Source of the DNA: Catenibacillus sp964565805
GTDB lineage: Bacteria > Bacillota > Clostridia > Lachnospirales > Lachnospiraceae
Direction: 5' to 3'
DNA: 64,000 bases
NCBI GenBank assembly: GCA_964565805.1
Contig: CAZMGH010000001.1
Location: 1-64,000, forward strand
A program made the position numbers and the translations under genes. Numbering within the stretch: position 1 is the stretch's first letter; every line of letters starts with the position of its first letter. The notes under the pieces are model-generated. The model saw nothing but the letters and a program-made list of their open reading frames with translations, made no database searches and was not told the DNA's origin. This document shows, piece after piece, positions 32,583-40,884 of the stretch.

Positions 32583-34811
32583 TTACATCGTTTCGTGGAA
32601 GGTTCTCTGGATCACTTCTCTCTGCTGTTCTTTAGACAGCTTGTGGAAGTTTACGGCATAACCAGAAACACGAATGGTCAGGTTCGGATACTTTTCAGGA
32701 TTTTCATAAGCATCCATTAATGTTTCCCGGTTTAATACATTCACATTAATGTGGTGAGCCTTCTGGGCAAAATAACCGCCAAGGATAGCTACCAGGTTAT
32801 TTAACCGCTCTTCTTCCGTCTTTCCAAGAGCCTGAGGCACGATGGAGAATGTATTGGAAATACCGTCTTTACATACGTCATAAGAAAGTTTGGCCACAGA
32901 GTTTAAGGAAGCAAGAGCGCCGTTTTTCTCCCGGTTGTGCATCGGGTTGGCTCCCGGCGCGAAAGGCTCTCCGGCTTTACGTCCGTCTGGTGTATTTCCG
33001 GTCTTCTTTCCGTACATTACATTGGAGGTAATGGTCAGGATAGACAATGTGTGTTCCGCATCTCTATAGGCAGGATTCTTTTTCAGCTCTTCAAAGAACA
33101 GGCGCACCTGCTCTGCGGCAATGCCGTCTACCCGGTCATCGTCATTTCCAAAGGCTGGGAATTCTCCCCTAGTCTCAAAGTCCTTGATCAGACCGGTTTC
33201 ATCCCGGATCACACGGACTTTGGCGTATTTAATGGCAGACAGAGAGTCGGCCAGCACGCTCATGCCGGCAATGCCAAAGGCCATAAAACGGTGAACATCG
33301 GTATCATGAAGAGCCATCTGAATCTTTTCATAGGCATATTTGTCATGCATATAATGGATGATATTCATGGCACTTACATAGGTTTTCGCCAGCCATGGGC
33401 GGTAAATGTCCATCAGCTCAAGAACCTTGTCATATTCCAGATATTCTCCCTGGTAAGGCTCATGAGCCGGAGCCACCTGGATGCCGCTCTTTTCATCCCG
33501 TCCGCCGTTTAAGCTCATCATAAGGAGCTTGGCAAGATTTGCCCGGGCGCCGAAAAGCTGCATATCCTTGCCTACACGCATTGCGGAAACACAGCAGGCA
33601 ATAGCATAATCATCCCCGAATTTCGGGCACATAATATCGTCATTTTCATACTGGAGGGCATCTGTATCGCAGGATACCTTTGCGGCAAAGCGCTTAAAGT
33701 TTTCCGGAAGCTGCTCAGACCACAAAACCGTCAGGTTAGGCTCTGCGCTGGGCCCCAGATTGTATAATGTATTTAAAATACGGTAAGAGCTTTTTGTGAC
33801 TAAGGTACGTCCATCCTCTCCGGTGCCGCCGATGGATTCTGTGATCCACATAGGATCTCCGCCGAACAGTTCATTATATTCCGGTGTTCTTAAATGACGG
33901 GCCATACGCAGCTTCATAACAAAATCATCGAAAATTTCCTGAGCCTGGCTTTCTGTAAGGACACCCTCAGCCAGATCACGCTCAAAGTAAATATCCAGGA
34001 AGGTACTTGTGCGGCCAAGACTCATGGCTGCTCCGTTCTGCTCCTTAATGGCTCCCAGGTAGCCAAAGTACAGCCACTGTACCGCTTCTCTGGCATTTTC
34101 CGCGGGACGGGAAATATCGCAACCATACATCTGAGCCATTTCCTTTAACAGCTCCAGGAAATGGATCTGCTGATAAAGCTCTTCTAACTGACGGATATTG
34201 TCCTGAAGCATTACCTCATGGCCAAGTCGCTCCTTATCCGCCTTCTTAAAGCGGATCAATGTGTCCACGCCGTACAGAGCCACCCGGCGGTAATCCCCGA
34301 TGATCCGGCCCCGGCCATAAGCATCCGGCAGGCCTGTAATAATACCGCAGTGGCGGGCTGCCTTAATTTCATCAGTATATGCACGAAATACGCCGTCATT
34401 GTGAGTCGTGCGGAAAGTAAATTCCTTTTCCACCTTCTCAGATAATTCATAGCCGTAAGCCTTGCAGGCTTCCCGGGTCATACGCATACCGCCGAAAGGA
34501 TTTACGCCTCTTTTTAAAGGCTTGTCGGTCTGAAGTCCTACGATGATCTCCTCATCCTTATCCAGGTAGCCTGGTTTGTAGGTCACCAGGGACATGACTG
34601 TATCTGTGTCTACATCAAAAACGCCGCCCATCTGCTGTTCGATCATAAACAGATTATTAAGCTTTTTCATCAAGCGGTTTGTTCGGTCAGTGGCTTTGGC
34701 AAGAAAACTTTCGTCGCCTTCATAAGGCGTATAATTTTTCTGAATAAAATCCCGGACGTTGATTTCGTCCATCCATGCGCCTTCTTTAAAATTTCTCCAT
34801 GCTTTTTCCAT
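32583..34811 (-). CDS. pflB: Pyruvate formate-lyase (formate C-acetyltransferase)
   Basis: 742 residues from the preferred ATG. It cleaves pyruvate with CoA to acetyl-CoA and formate under anaerobic conditions. The catalytic cysteine pair is in IACCVSAMRVGKDM, and the glycyl-radical loop is the C-terminal RVSGYAVNFHKLS. GGGAGG lies eleven bases before this ATG; an upstream in-frame extension of 36 residues runs into the structured leader and lacks family similarity. It shares a divergent control region with lrgAB. Confidence 0.97.
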   Translation of the reverse strand: MEKAWRNFKEGAWMDEINVRDFIQKNYTPYEGDESFLAKATDRTNRLMKKLNNLFMIEQQMGGVFDVDTDTVMSLVTYKPGYLDKDEEIIVGLQTDKPLKRGVNPFGGMRMTREACKAYGYELSEKVEKEFTFRTTHNDGVFRAYTDEIKAARHCGIITGLPDAYGRGRIIGDYRRVALYGVDTLIRFKKADKERLGHEVMLQDNIRQLEELYQQIHFLELLKEMAQMYGCDISRPAENAREAVQWLYFGYLGAIKEQNGAAMSLGRTSTFLDIYFERDLAEGVLTESQAQEIFDDFVMKLRMARHLRTPEYNELFGGDPMWITESIGGTGEDGRTLVTKSSYRILNTLYNLGPSAEPNLTVLWSEQLPENFKRFAAKVSCDTDALQYENDDIMCPKFGDDYAIACCVSAMRVGKDMQLFGARANLAKLLMMSLNGGRDEKSGIQVAPAHEPYQGEYLEYDKVLELMDIYRPWLAKTYVSAMNIIHYMHDKYAYEKIQMALHDTDVHRFMAFGIAGMSVLADSLSAIKYAKVRVIRDETGLIKDFETRGEFPAFGNDDDRVDGIAAEQVRLFFEELKKNPAYRDAEHTLSILTITSNVMYGKKTGNTPDGRKAGEPFAPGANPMHNREKNGALASLNSVAKLSYDVCKDGISNTFSIVPQALGKTEEERLNNLVAILGGYFAQKAHHINVNVLNRETLMDAYENPEKYPNLTIRVSGYAVNFHKLSKEQQREVIQRTFHETM

Positions 34812-34853
34812 TATACTGAATTCCTCCCATGCTAAAAAAAGGCACCGATGTCC

Positions 34854-34979
34854 CAGGGTCTGTACTGCTTTTTTGTTTAGCACTGAGCTGGCATGCTTGC
34901 CTGGCAAATGTCCGATCATGCAAGCATAGCGGCCGCTTGCCAGGCGTATCGCGCAAAAAAAGCAGCATGGAAACCCAGG
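34854..34979 (-). promoter_or_regulatory. Structured leader of pflB with overlapping alternative stems
   Basis: CTGCTTTTTTG (34865-34875) can close on CAAAAAAAGCAG (34954-34965) with one bulge. Inside, ATGCTTGC (34893-34900) is complementary to GCAAGCAT (34920-34927), while the overlapping GCCTGGCAA (34899-34907) is complementary to TTGCCAGGC (34937-34945). The two inner pairings share bases and so compete at their junction. This is the layout of a possible RNA switch, but no known class fits. Confidence 0.5.
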
Positions 34980-35089
34980 GAGGGTCGATGCTGCCCAGAC
35001 GGTCGGCTTTTCTTAAACTTTGAATCCACTGTGGTAACCCACAATTATCCGTCAGTCCTCAAAGTTCTTTTTCAATTATTGACAGGTTC

Positions 35090-35119
35090 ACTGTATCATA
35101 TAAGGAAGAATCCTGTCAA
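35090..35119 (-). promoter_or_regulatory. Promoter of pflB-pflA
   Basis: On the minus strand a consensus TTGACA (35119-35114), an 18-bp spacer and TACAGT (35095-35090). The predicted leader is about 270 nt. Confidence 0.65.
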
Positions 35120-35151
35120 TACCTAAAAATACACTTTTTGAGGGTAGGGTA

Positions 35152-35181
35152 TTTACATTTTATTTCCTACGGTTATATAAT
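35152..35181 (+). promoter_or_regulatory. Promoter of lrgAB
   Basis: TTTACA (35152-35157), an 18-bp spacer and a perfect TATAAT (35176-35181). The leader to the ATG at 35245 would be about 57 nt, and a longer LrgA frame from 35182 would begin at the promoter itself. Confidence 0.65.
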
Positions 35182-35244
35182 ATGATACAACTGGCGCTGA
35201 GCCAGGAAATTGAACTGCTGCCAGCGATTAAAAGGAGTCCTGTT

Positions 35245-35658
35245 ATGAAGTATTTATTTCAATTTACTATTATTGGCGTGATCACAGCTATTGGGGAGAT
35301 TTTAAACATTTTGATCCCATTGCCAATCCCGGCAAGCGTTTATGGTCTTGTGATCTTATTTGCAGCCTTGTGCATAAAGCTGATCCGTCTGGATCAGGTA
35401 GAACACGCGGCAGACTTTTTCCTGGCTATTATGCCTGTTTTATTTGTACCGCCTGCCGTAAACCTGATGAATTACTGGGGAATATTAAAAGATAATATCA
35501 TCGGTCTTCTCATCACCTGTATCCTGTCCACTATGGCTGTCATGGGACTGACCGGCGCCATTGCCCAGATGATCAGGAAAAAGCAGAGAAGCAAAGCGCC
35601 CCGGAAGACTGAAATTTCTCAAAGGCAGGAGAAAAAAGGAGGAGCTCCCAATGAATGA
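35245..35658 (+). CDS. lrgA: LrgA/CidA-family holin-like membrane protein
   Basis: 137 residues from the ATG at 35245, which follows AAAGGAG. Four hydrophobic helices with the family stretches LPIPASVYGLVILF and MPVLFVPPAVNLM, then a basic tail rich in Lys and Arg. LrgA/CidA proteins assemble as small membrane pores tied to murein hydrolase control; LrgAB has also been linked to pyruvate uptake in other Firmicutes. The neighbouring pyruvate formate-lyase makes the second role attractive, by inference. The frame overlaps lrgB by 8 bp. Confidence 0.9.
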   Translation: MKYLFQFTIIGVITAIGEILNILIPLPIPASVYGLVILFAALCIKLIRLDQVEHAADFFLAIMPVLFVPPAVNLMNYWGILKDNIIGLLITCILSTMAVMGLTGAIAQMIRKKQRSKAPRKTEISQRQEKKGGAPNE

Positions 35659-36343
35659 GATCTTGGAAACATCCTCATATTTTGGCCTGGCATTAACCTT
35701 GTTTATATACTGGGCCGCTTATAAAATATCCCAAAAAAACAAAATATCTTTTTTAAATCCCATTCTTGTGGCCAGCGCCATTATTATTGCGATCCTGCTG
35801 ACATGTAATATTAAATATGAAACCTATAAAACAGGCGCCGATCTTTTAAGCGTACTCCTTACACCGGCAACCATCTGTTACGCAGTTCCCCTGTACCGCC
35901 AGATTGAGGTGCTGAAAAAAAATATAACTGCTATTATTGTCAGTGTTTTGTGCGGAAGCTTCTCGTCCATTGCCATGGTCTTTGGATTTTCCCTGCTGTT
36001 TGGTTTTGACAGTCAGATCTATCGTTCCCTGCTGCCAAAGTCTGTCACCACAGCGATCGGCATCAGTCTTTCTGAGGAAATGGGCGGTCTGACAGCCATT
36101 ACCATTGCGGCCATCACGATCACCGGATTATTTGGCGGCGCTGCCGCAGCAGGCATCTGTCGTCTGTTTCGTATTTCTGATCCTGTAGCCAAAGGGCTGG
36201 CCATCGGTACCGCCTCCCATGCCGTGGGCACCTCCAAAGCCATTGAGCTGGGAGAAGTGGAAGGGGCTATGAGCGGTCTTGCCATTGTTATCGCAGGGCT
36301 GATGACTGTCATATGGTCCTCTGTCGCCTCCAACTGGATGTAA
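35651..36343 (+). CDS. lrgB: LrgB/CidB-family membrane protein
   Basis: 230 residues with six to eight hydrophobic helices. Family segments include FLNPILVASAIIIAIL, the LLPKSVTTAIGISLSEEMGG motif and GLAIGTASHAVGTSKAIELG. It works with LrgA as an antiholin/transport pair. AAAGGAGGAG lies just before the ATG inside the end of lrgA. The stop is only 2 bp from the convergent esterase gene's end. Confidence 0.95.
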   Translation: MNEILETSSYFGLALTLFIYWAAYKISQKNKISFLNPILVASAIIIAILLTCNIKYETYKTGADLLSVLLTPATICYAVPLYRQIEVLKKNITAIIVSVLCGSFSSIAMVFGFSLLFGFDSQIYRSLLPKSVTTAIGISLSEEMGGLTAITIAAITITGLFGGAAAAGICRLFRISDPVAKGLAIGTASHAVGTSKAIELGEVEGAMSGLAIVIAGLMTVIWSSVASNWM

Positions 36344-36345
36344 CT

Positions 36346-36383
36346 TTATAGTAAACGGCAAGGATTTTTGTCGTTTACTATAA
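36346..36383. terminator. Shared hairpin at convergent lrgB and esterase ends
   Basis: TTATAGTAAACG (36346-36357) pairs exactly with 36372-36383, followed by AAAAA on the plus side and flanked by T-rich sequence on the minus side. It overlaps the final codons of the esterase gene. Confidence 0.75.
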
Positions 36384-37386
36384 AAAAGTTTTCCATGTCA
36401 TCCAGCCATCCCTGGGCGCTGGTCCCCTGAGCAAGCCCCAGGCCGTGGCCACCTTCCGGATAAAGCTTCATCTTATAAGGCGCGGTTTTATTTTTCAGGC
36501 TGGCAGCCATGCGCTCTGTATTCGACGCAGGAACAACCGGGTCATCCTGACAGGCCCATAAAAATGTTGCCGGATAGTCCTTAGATGTGAGCATTTCCGC
36601 GGACAGGGTCTTTTTCTTTTCTTCTGCGGCATTTTCTCCAAGATGATGGACCAAACTCCCCTCATGACACGCTTCCACAAAACTGATCACCGGATAAGCC
36701 AGACAGATCTTGTTTGGCCGGGCGGAAATGTGGTCATACCGATGGGTAGGATCTTCAATGTGGTCATATAAAGCCCCTACGCAGGCGCACAAATGGCCGC
36801 CTGCGGAAAATCCCATGATCATTACATTTTTCGGATCTACCCCCAGCTTTTCCCGGTTTGCCCGGACAAAGCGGATCGCCCGGACAAGGTCCTGCTCCGG
36901 GGCAGGATACAGACTGGGATAAACCCGGTAATTCAGCAAAAATACCTGATACCCCCGCCGGTTTAATTCTTCCGCAACAGGGATCCCTTCATTATGGGAG
37001 GCCACCCGGGTATAACCGCCCCCGGGACAAATGACCACACAGGGGGCATCCTTTTTATCCTTCAGCAAAAATGGAATCAGAACCACAGCTTCTGTCGCCT
37101 CTGCCATTTCCTTTGGCAGATCCTTCCATATAGAAATAGAGGTCAGTTCTCCCGCTTCCCGGCGGGAAAGAAGTAAATTTGCGCAACGCAAAAGACCCTC
37201 TGCGGGAAATGGGCTTCCCCAGGGGGTTTTTGCAAACTTTATCATATGCTTAAGCTTCATTTTCCGAAACATGGGACGTATATTTTCATAATACGCAGGG
37301 CTGAACAGATAATGCAGCTTTTTATTAACACGTTCATTATTTAAAATTTCATGGAGCGTGCTGTTCATTGTAAACTCCATCGGCAT
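36346..37386 (-). CDS. Alpha/beta-hydrolase, esterase/lipase (BD-FAE-like)
   Basis: 346 residues without a signal peptide. The oxyanion segment is VVICPGGGYTRV, the nucleophile elbow MGFSAGGHLC, the acid likely in DDPVVPASNTERM and the histidine in GGHGLGL. This fits the acetyl-xylan/feruloyl or carboxyl esterase branch of the hormone-sensitive lipase-like fold. The substrate is probably an acylated sugar, but this is not determined. AAAGGAAG precedes the ATG. The last codons form one arm of the shared hairpin. Confidence 0.85.
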   Translation of the reverse strand: MPMEFTMNSTLHEILNNERVNKKLHYLFSPAYYENIRPMFRKMKLKHMIKFAKTPWGSPFPAEGLLRCANLLLSRREAGELTSISIWKDLPKEMAEATEAVVLIPFLLKDKKDAPCVVICPGGGYTRVASHNEGIPVAEELNRRGYQVFLLNYRVYPSLYPAPEQDLVRAIRFVRANREKLGVDPKNVMIMGFSAGGHLCACVGALYDHIEDPTHRYDHISARPNKICLAYPVISFVEACHEGSLVHHLGENAAEEKKKTLSAEMLTSKDYPATFLWACQDDPVVPASNTERMAASLKNKTAPYKMKLYPEGGHGLGLAQGTSAQGWLDDMENFFIVNDKNPCRLL

Positions 37387-37454
37387 TTCTTCCTTTCATC
37401 ATTTTGTAGCTCTCTTTATTGTATGGAATTTTTGCCAATGTTTCAAGCCCCTTT

Positions 37455-38624
37455 TCAGCCCTGCTGAGCGGCCTTATAAACGTAATCCATCCGGGCGGCA
37501 GCATCCATGTACCGTATGTACACTCTGCGGCGGCGGACGATTTCTGTATCAAACAGCTTCCAAAGCTTCTGCACACTCAAGTTGTCCTCCAGCTCAGGCA
37601 TACAGTAAATCCGATTAATCCCCCGTTTATGGCAGGTACCCACGATCTGATTCAGCATCAGAGCCACAGCGCCGCTGCGCTGCACTTCCGGCTCCAGGCC
37701 GATCAGGAGCATGGAAAGATACGTATTTCTCGCCTTCATGGCCCGCAGGATATGGATAAATCCTAACGGAAACAAACGTCCTCCGGCTTTTTTCACAGCA
37801 GTGTCCAAATTGATCAATGCCACGCCAAAGCCTACAAGGTTATCCTGTCCATCAACGATACCCAGGACAAATTCCGGGTCAATGATCTTTAAATACTGTT
37901 CAATAGCAGACTGGATCTGACGTTCATTTAAAGGCATGGCGCCATAGAGATGATCGTAAGCCTTATTGTAGATTTCAAAAATCCTGGGGCCCCACTGAAC
38001 CAGCTCCTTGGAGTTTTTAAAAGTTTTTAACCGGTAGTCTGTCTTTTCACGGACTCTTTTGGCCATTTTCTGAAACAGGACGGGGTTTTCTTTTGGCGTT
38101 TCAAAGGAATACTCCACCCAATCCACATCTTTTTCAAATCCATACATTTCAAGATATTTATTATAATAAGGCTCATTATAAATGGTCAGCATAGAACCCT
38201 GAAGGTTAAACCCTTCAATGAGCATACCTTCCTTATCCATATCATTAAAGCCTAACGGGCCATGGACCGCATCCGCTTTCAATTCTTTAGCCCACTGCCA
38301 CACCGCATCCAGCAGGCCAAAGGCCACTTCCTTGCTGTCGATAAAATCCAGCCAGCCAAAACGCAGGCGGCGCTGGCCCCATTTTTCTTCATATTTTTCC
38401 AGGAAAATGCCGGCCACCCGGCCTACCGGCCTGCCCTTGTCCCAGGCCAGCCAAAAACGCGCCTGAGCAGACTCAAATGCGCCGTTTTTTTCCTTATCAA
38501 GTGTATTTTTCTCATCAGCCAGCAGTGACGGCACCCAGTAAGGATGCTTTTTATATAATTTATATGGAAACTTTATAAAAATCCCCATTTCCCGTTTTGT
38601 CTGAACTTCTCTTATTTCGATCAT
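37455..38624 (-). CDS. GNAT-like N-acetyltransferase domain protein
   Basis: 389 residues from the ATG with CAGGAGAG upstream. The N-terminal half contains ARFWLAWDKGRPVGRVAGIF, the beta strands of a GNAT fold. The middle carries AVHGPLGFNDMDKEGMLIEG and the C-terminal half ERQIQSAIEQYLKIIDPEF and LLIGLEPEVQRSGAVALML. It matches a widespread but uncharacterised bacterial family of GNAT-related proteins. Acceptor and donor are unknown. It stands alone with its own promoter at 38772. Confidence 0.65.
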   Translation of the reverse strand: MIEIREVQTKREMGIFIKFPYKLYKKHPYWVPSLLADEKNTLDKEKNGAFESAQARFWLAWDKGRPVGRVAGIFLEKYEEKWGQRRLRFGWLDFIDSKEVAFGLLDAVWQWAKELKADAVHGPLGFNDMDKEGMLIEGFNLQGSMLTIYNEPYYNKYLEMYGFEKDVDWVEYSFETPKENPVLFQKMAKRVREKTDYRLKTFKNSKELVQWGPRIFEIYNKAYDHLYGAMPLNERQIQSAIEQYLKIIDPEFVLGIVDGQDNLVGFGVALINLDTAVKKAGGRLFPLGFIHILRAMKARNTYLSMLLIGLEPEVQRSGAVALMLNQIVGTCHKRGINRIYCMPELEDNLSVQKLWKLFDTEIVRRRRVYIRYMDAAARMDYVYKAAQQG

Positions 38625-38771
38625 TTTCTCTCCTGTATACTGGTATGCAGCCTCAGTCAAAAATAGACATGCCTGCATCTCTGCCTGGCTCGTTGCCTGT
38701 GGATGTCAATGAGGGGCCATGCCAGTTTCTCATTTTTTTAGAATTAGTTTATATTTTTTTTATAATCATAA

Positions 38772-38800
38772 ATTGTAACATGGATTCCTTTGAGTATCAA
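38772..38800 (-). promoter_or_regulatory. Promoter of the GNAT-like gene
   Basis: On the minus strand TTGATA (38800-38795), a 17-bp spacer and TACAAT (38777-38772). The leader is about 140 nt. Confidence 0.6.
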
Positions 38801-38900
38801 GATAAATCTTTTTCCAAAACTGTATAAACTTAAACGTCCGGGGCATACGATAATTGTTCCCGGATCATAGAACCGGCCGAATGGGAAAGGGAACCTTCCT

Positions 38901-38953
38901 AAAAAAAGGATGGAAAGGTTCAGCACTTTGCTGTTCCTTTCCATCCTTTTTTT
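38901..38953. terminator. Terminator hairpin with 18-bp arms, no obvious gene
   Basis: Seven A plus GGATGGAAAGG (38901-38918) pairs exactly with 38936-38953, which ends in seven T. CAGC/GCTG pair in the loop. Neither strand has a protein gene ending here. Confidence 0.85.
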
Positions 38954-39017
38954 CATTATGGTTTGTCAATGTTTTCTTAAGAAACGTTTTAGATTTATTT
39001 TATTTTCCCGTCAAATT

Positions 39018-39069
39018 TTGGACACATTTTCTCCGTATACTATAACCATAGTAATCGATAACGATTACT
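39018..39069 (+). promoter_or_regulatory. Orphan promoter with LacI-type operator
   Basis: TTGGAC (39018-39023), a 17-bp spacer and TATAAC (39041-39046). The inverted repeat AGTAATCG-ATAA-CGATTACT (39050-39069) covers the expected start site, as a repressor site would. No plus-strand gene follows. Confidence 0.5.
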
Positions 39070-39190
39070 TGCAAACAGTTTGATTTTTTCATAACATTGT
39101 CTGGCAGGCCGCACTGCCAGACCTCCCTCGTCTCTTATTCTACCAGATAAAGAAAAGCTGCCTATTGTGGCAGCTTTTCTTTATCTTCGC
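39053..39190 (+). ncRNA. Candidate small RNA from the orphan promoter
   Basis: A transcript from about 39053 would contain the hairpin TCTGGCAG/CTGCCAGA and end at the perfect 17-bp-arm terminator at 39146-39185, giving roughly 135 nt. No frame with a binding site lies within it. It is equally possible that this is the residue of a deleted operon. Confidence 0.35.
39146..39185. terminator. Terminator with 17-bp perfect arms
   Basis: GATAAAGAAAAGCTGCC (39146-39162) pairs exactly with 39169-39185. It ends the ispE-gntR transcript and could also end a plus-strand RNA. Confidence 0.85.
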
Positions 39191-39241
39191 GATACACCTA
39201 ACAAACGGCCGCAATCTCCCCAGGTTCCTCCGGCAAAACTG

Positions 39242-39925
39242 TTACGGGTGCTCCTCCTGATTCTGGCGGATGTGGCGGATCACGTTAATTTCCTGATTAT
39301 AAATGTGGGTACGAATGATCCGGGCTGCATTTTCCTGGTCATGCGCTTCTATAGCTGCCAGCAGTTCCTTGTGCTCCTGGAGGAGCCGTTCATGGCTGGA
39401 AAAATCTTTTAAATACTCCAAACGGTACCGGTACATTTGTTCCCGAAGATTATTAAGGATCTGAACAAGCCGGGCATTCTCTGTAGCAGAAAAGATCACA
39501 TCATGAAAATCCACATCTGCCCGGGCAATCACCGCAACATCGGTCCCCTTTAGCGCTGTCTCAAAGGTTTTTAAAGCTTCCCTCATCTGATCCAGCTGTT
39601 CCGGCAAAATCCGCTCACAGGCCAGCCGGACAGCCAGCTCTTCTAAAGAAGTACGCACCTCCAGCACATCCTGAAGATCCTTTTGGGTAATGCTGGCCAC
39701 CTGGGCCCCCCGCCTGGGGATCATCACTACAAGCCCTTCCAGTTCCAGTTTTCGTATGGCCTCCCGGATAGGGGTGCGGCTCACACCCAGACGGTTGGCC
39801 AGGGCAATTTCCATAAGCCGCTCCCCCGGCTCCAGATCCCCCCGCAAAATCGCGTCCCTTAATGTATTAAACACCACATCTCTCAAAGGTAAATATGCAT
39901 TAGCGTTCATTGTAAATTCTTTCAT
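39242..39925 (-). CDS. GntR-family transcriptional regulator, FadR/FCD type
   Basis: 227 residues. Residues 10-75 are a GntR winged helix (LEPGERLMEIALANRLGVSR and TPIREAIRKLELEGLV). The rest is a helical FCD ligand domain with ADVDFHDVIFSATEN, whose acidic and His residues usually bind a metal and a carboxylic acid. The effector is unknown. AAGGGAG precedes the ATG. It follows ispE by 20 bp, so the two are co-transcribed; nothing suggests that it controls isoprenoid synthesis. Confidence 0.9.
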   Translation of the reverse strand: MKEFTMNANAYLPLRDVVFNTLRDAILRGDLEPGERLMEIALANRLGVSRTPIREAIRKLELEGLVVMIPRRGAQVASITQKDLQDVLEVRTSLEELAVRLACERILPEQLDQMREALKTFETALKGTDVAVIARADVDFHDVIFSATENARLVQILNNLREQMYRYRLEYLKDFSSHERLLQEHKELLAAIEAHDQENAARIIRTHIYNQEINVIRHIRQNQEEHP

Positions 39926-39945
39926 TTGTCAGCTCCCTTGCACGT

Positions 39946-40812
39946 TTAAGGATTAAAAGGTTTTACCACATAAACCTGGCGCGCCATGCCGGTTTCCTTT
40001 AATGCTTCGCAGGCGCCGCGGGTTTCCCGTTCATTTGTAAAAATACCAAATACTGTAGGGCCGCTGCCGCTCATCAAAGCGCTGACAGCGCCCCGGTCAC
40101 ACATAAATTTTTTAATATCATTAATCTGAGGATACTTTTTCGCAGTAACTGTTTCCAGCACATTTTCCAGACGGCTGCACATGCCGTAAAGGTCCCCGTC
40201 CCGGATAGCCCGGACAATCCCATCAATATCCGGATGTTTTTCCACAGTCTCCAGATGGAGATTTTCGTAAACAAACTTAGTGGAAACGCTTACCGGCAGC
40301 CGGGCAATAAGGATCCAGCAGTCCGGCATAGGCGGCAGGGGGGTAAGGATTTCTCCGATCCCTTCAGAAAGGGCCGTGCCCCGGAGAATACAGTAGGGCA
40401 CATCCGCGCCTAAAGTGACCCCCAGCTCCATCAAAGTCTTTTTGCTCATTCCTAAGGAAAACAGCCGGTTCATACCGTAGAGTACAGCGGCCCCGTCGGC
40501 GCTTCCCCCGGCCATACCTGCAGCCACCGGGATATGCTTTTCCAAACGAATGTTCACCCCCTGGTCAATCCCGCACCGCTCCATTAAAAGGGCAGCTGCC
40601 TTGTATACAATATTATTTTCATTTACAGGAAGAAAGGACAAATTCGTGGAAATACGTATGCCAGGCTCCGTTTCTGCTATGATCTCAACCTTATCATACA
40701 GATTCACGGTCTGCATGACCATCTTTACTTCATGGTACCCATCCGGACGGCGGCGCACTACATCCAGCCCAAGATTAATTTTTCCCATTGCTTTAAGCAG
40801 TATACGATCCAT
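39946..40812 (-). CDS. ispE: 4-diphosphocytidyl-2-C-methyl-D-erythritol kinase
   Basis: 288 residues, GHMP kinase of the MEP isoprenoid pathway. It phosphorylates the 2-hydroxyl of CDP-methylerythritol. The substrate-binding start AMGKINLGLDVVRRRPDGYH, the ATP loop PVAAGMAGGSADGAAVL and the C-terminal ALMSGSGPTVFGIF are diagnostic. AAAGGAG precedes the ATG. Its promoter lies in the decayed gene immediately upstream. Confidence 0.97.
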   Translation of the reverse strand: MDRILLKAMGKINLGLDVVRRRPDGYHEVKMVMQTVNLYDKVEIIAETEPGIRISTNLSFLPVNENNIVYKAAALLMERCGIDQGVNIRLEKHIPVAAGMAGGSADGAAVLYGMNRLFSLGMSKKTLMELGVTLGADVPYCILRGTALSEGIGEILTPLPPMPDCWILIARLPVSVSTKFVYENLHLETVEKHPDIDGIVRAIRDGDLYGMCSRLENVLETVTAKKYPQINDIKKFMCDRGAVSALMSGSGPTVFGIFTNERETRGACEALKETGMARQVYVVKPFNP

Positions 40813-40847
40813 AGATTCATTCTCCTTTATCTGGTGGTATTGTATAC

Positions 40848-40876
40848 ATTATACGGTAACAATCCCCTCCTTGCAA
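40848..40876 (-). promoter_or_regulatory. Promoter of ispE-gntR
   Basis: On the minus strand TTGCAA (40876-40871), a 17-bp spacer and TATAAT (40853-40848). The palindrome GTATAATGTATAC spans the -10 box. Confidence 0.7.
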
Positions 40877-40884
40877 CCGGATTC

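Larger units (their letters stand above)
38625..39145. other. Long intergenic region with promoters and hairpins but no protein gene
   Basis: 520 bp without a credible coding frame. It holds the GNAT gene promoter (38772-38800, minus), an 18-bp-arm terminator (38901-38953), an orphan plus-strand promoter with operator (39018-39069) and a small hairpin TCTGGCAG/CTGCCAGA (about 39099-39122). Confidence 0.6.

Noticed and set aside
34812..34919. N-terminal extension of PflB
   Set aside because: The residues do not resemble pyruvate formate-lyase, and the extension overlaps the GGGAGG site and the structured leader.
38744..38956. 70-residue minus-strand frame between the GNAT and GntR genes
   Set aside because: It runs through an 18-bp-arm terminator and the GNAT promoter and has no binding site.
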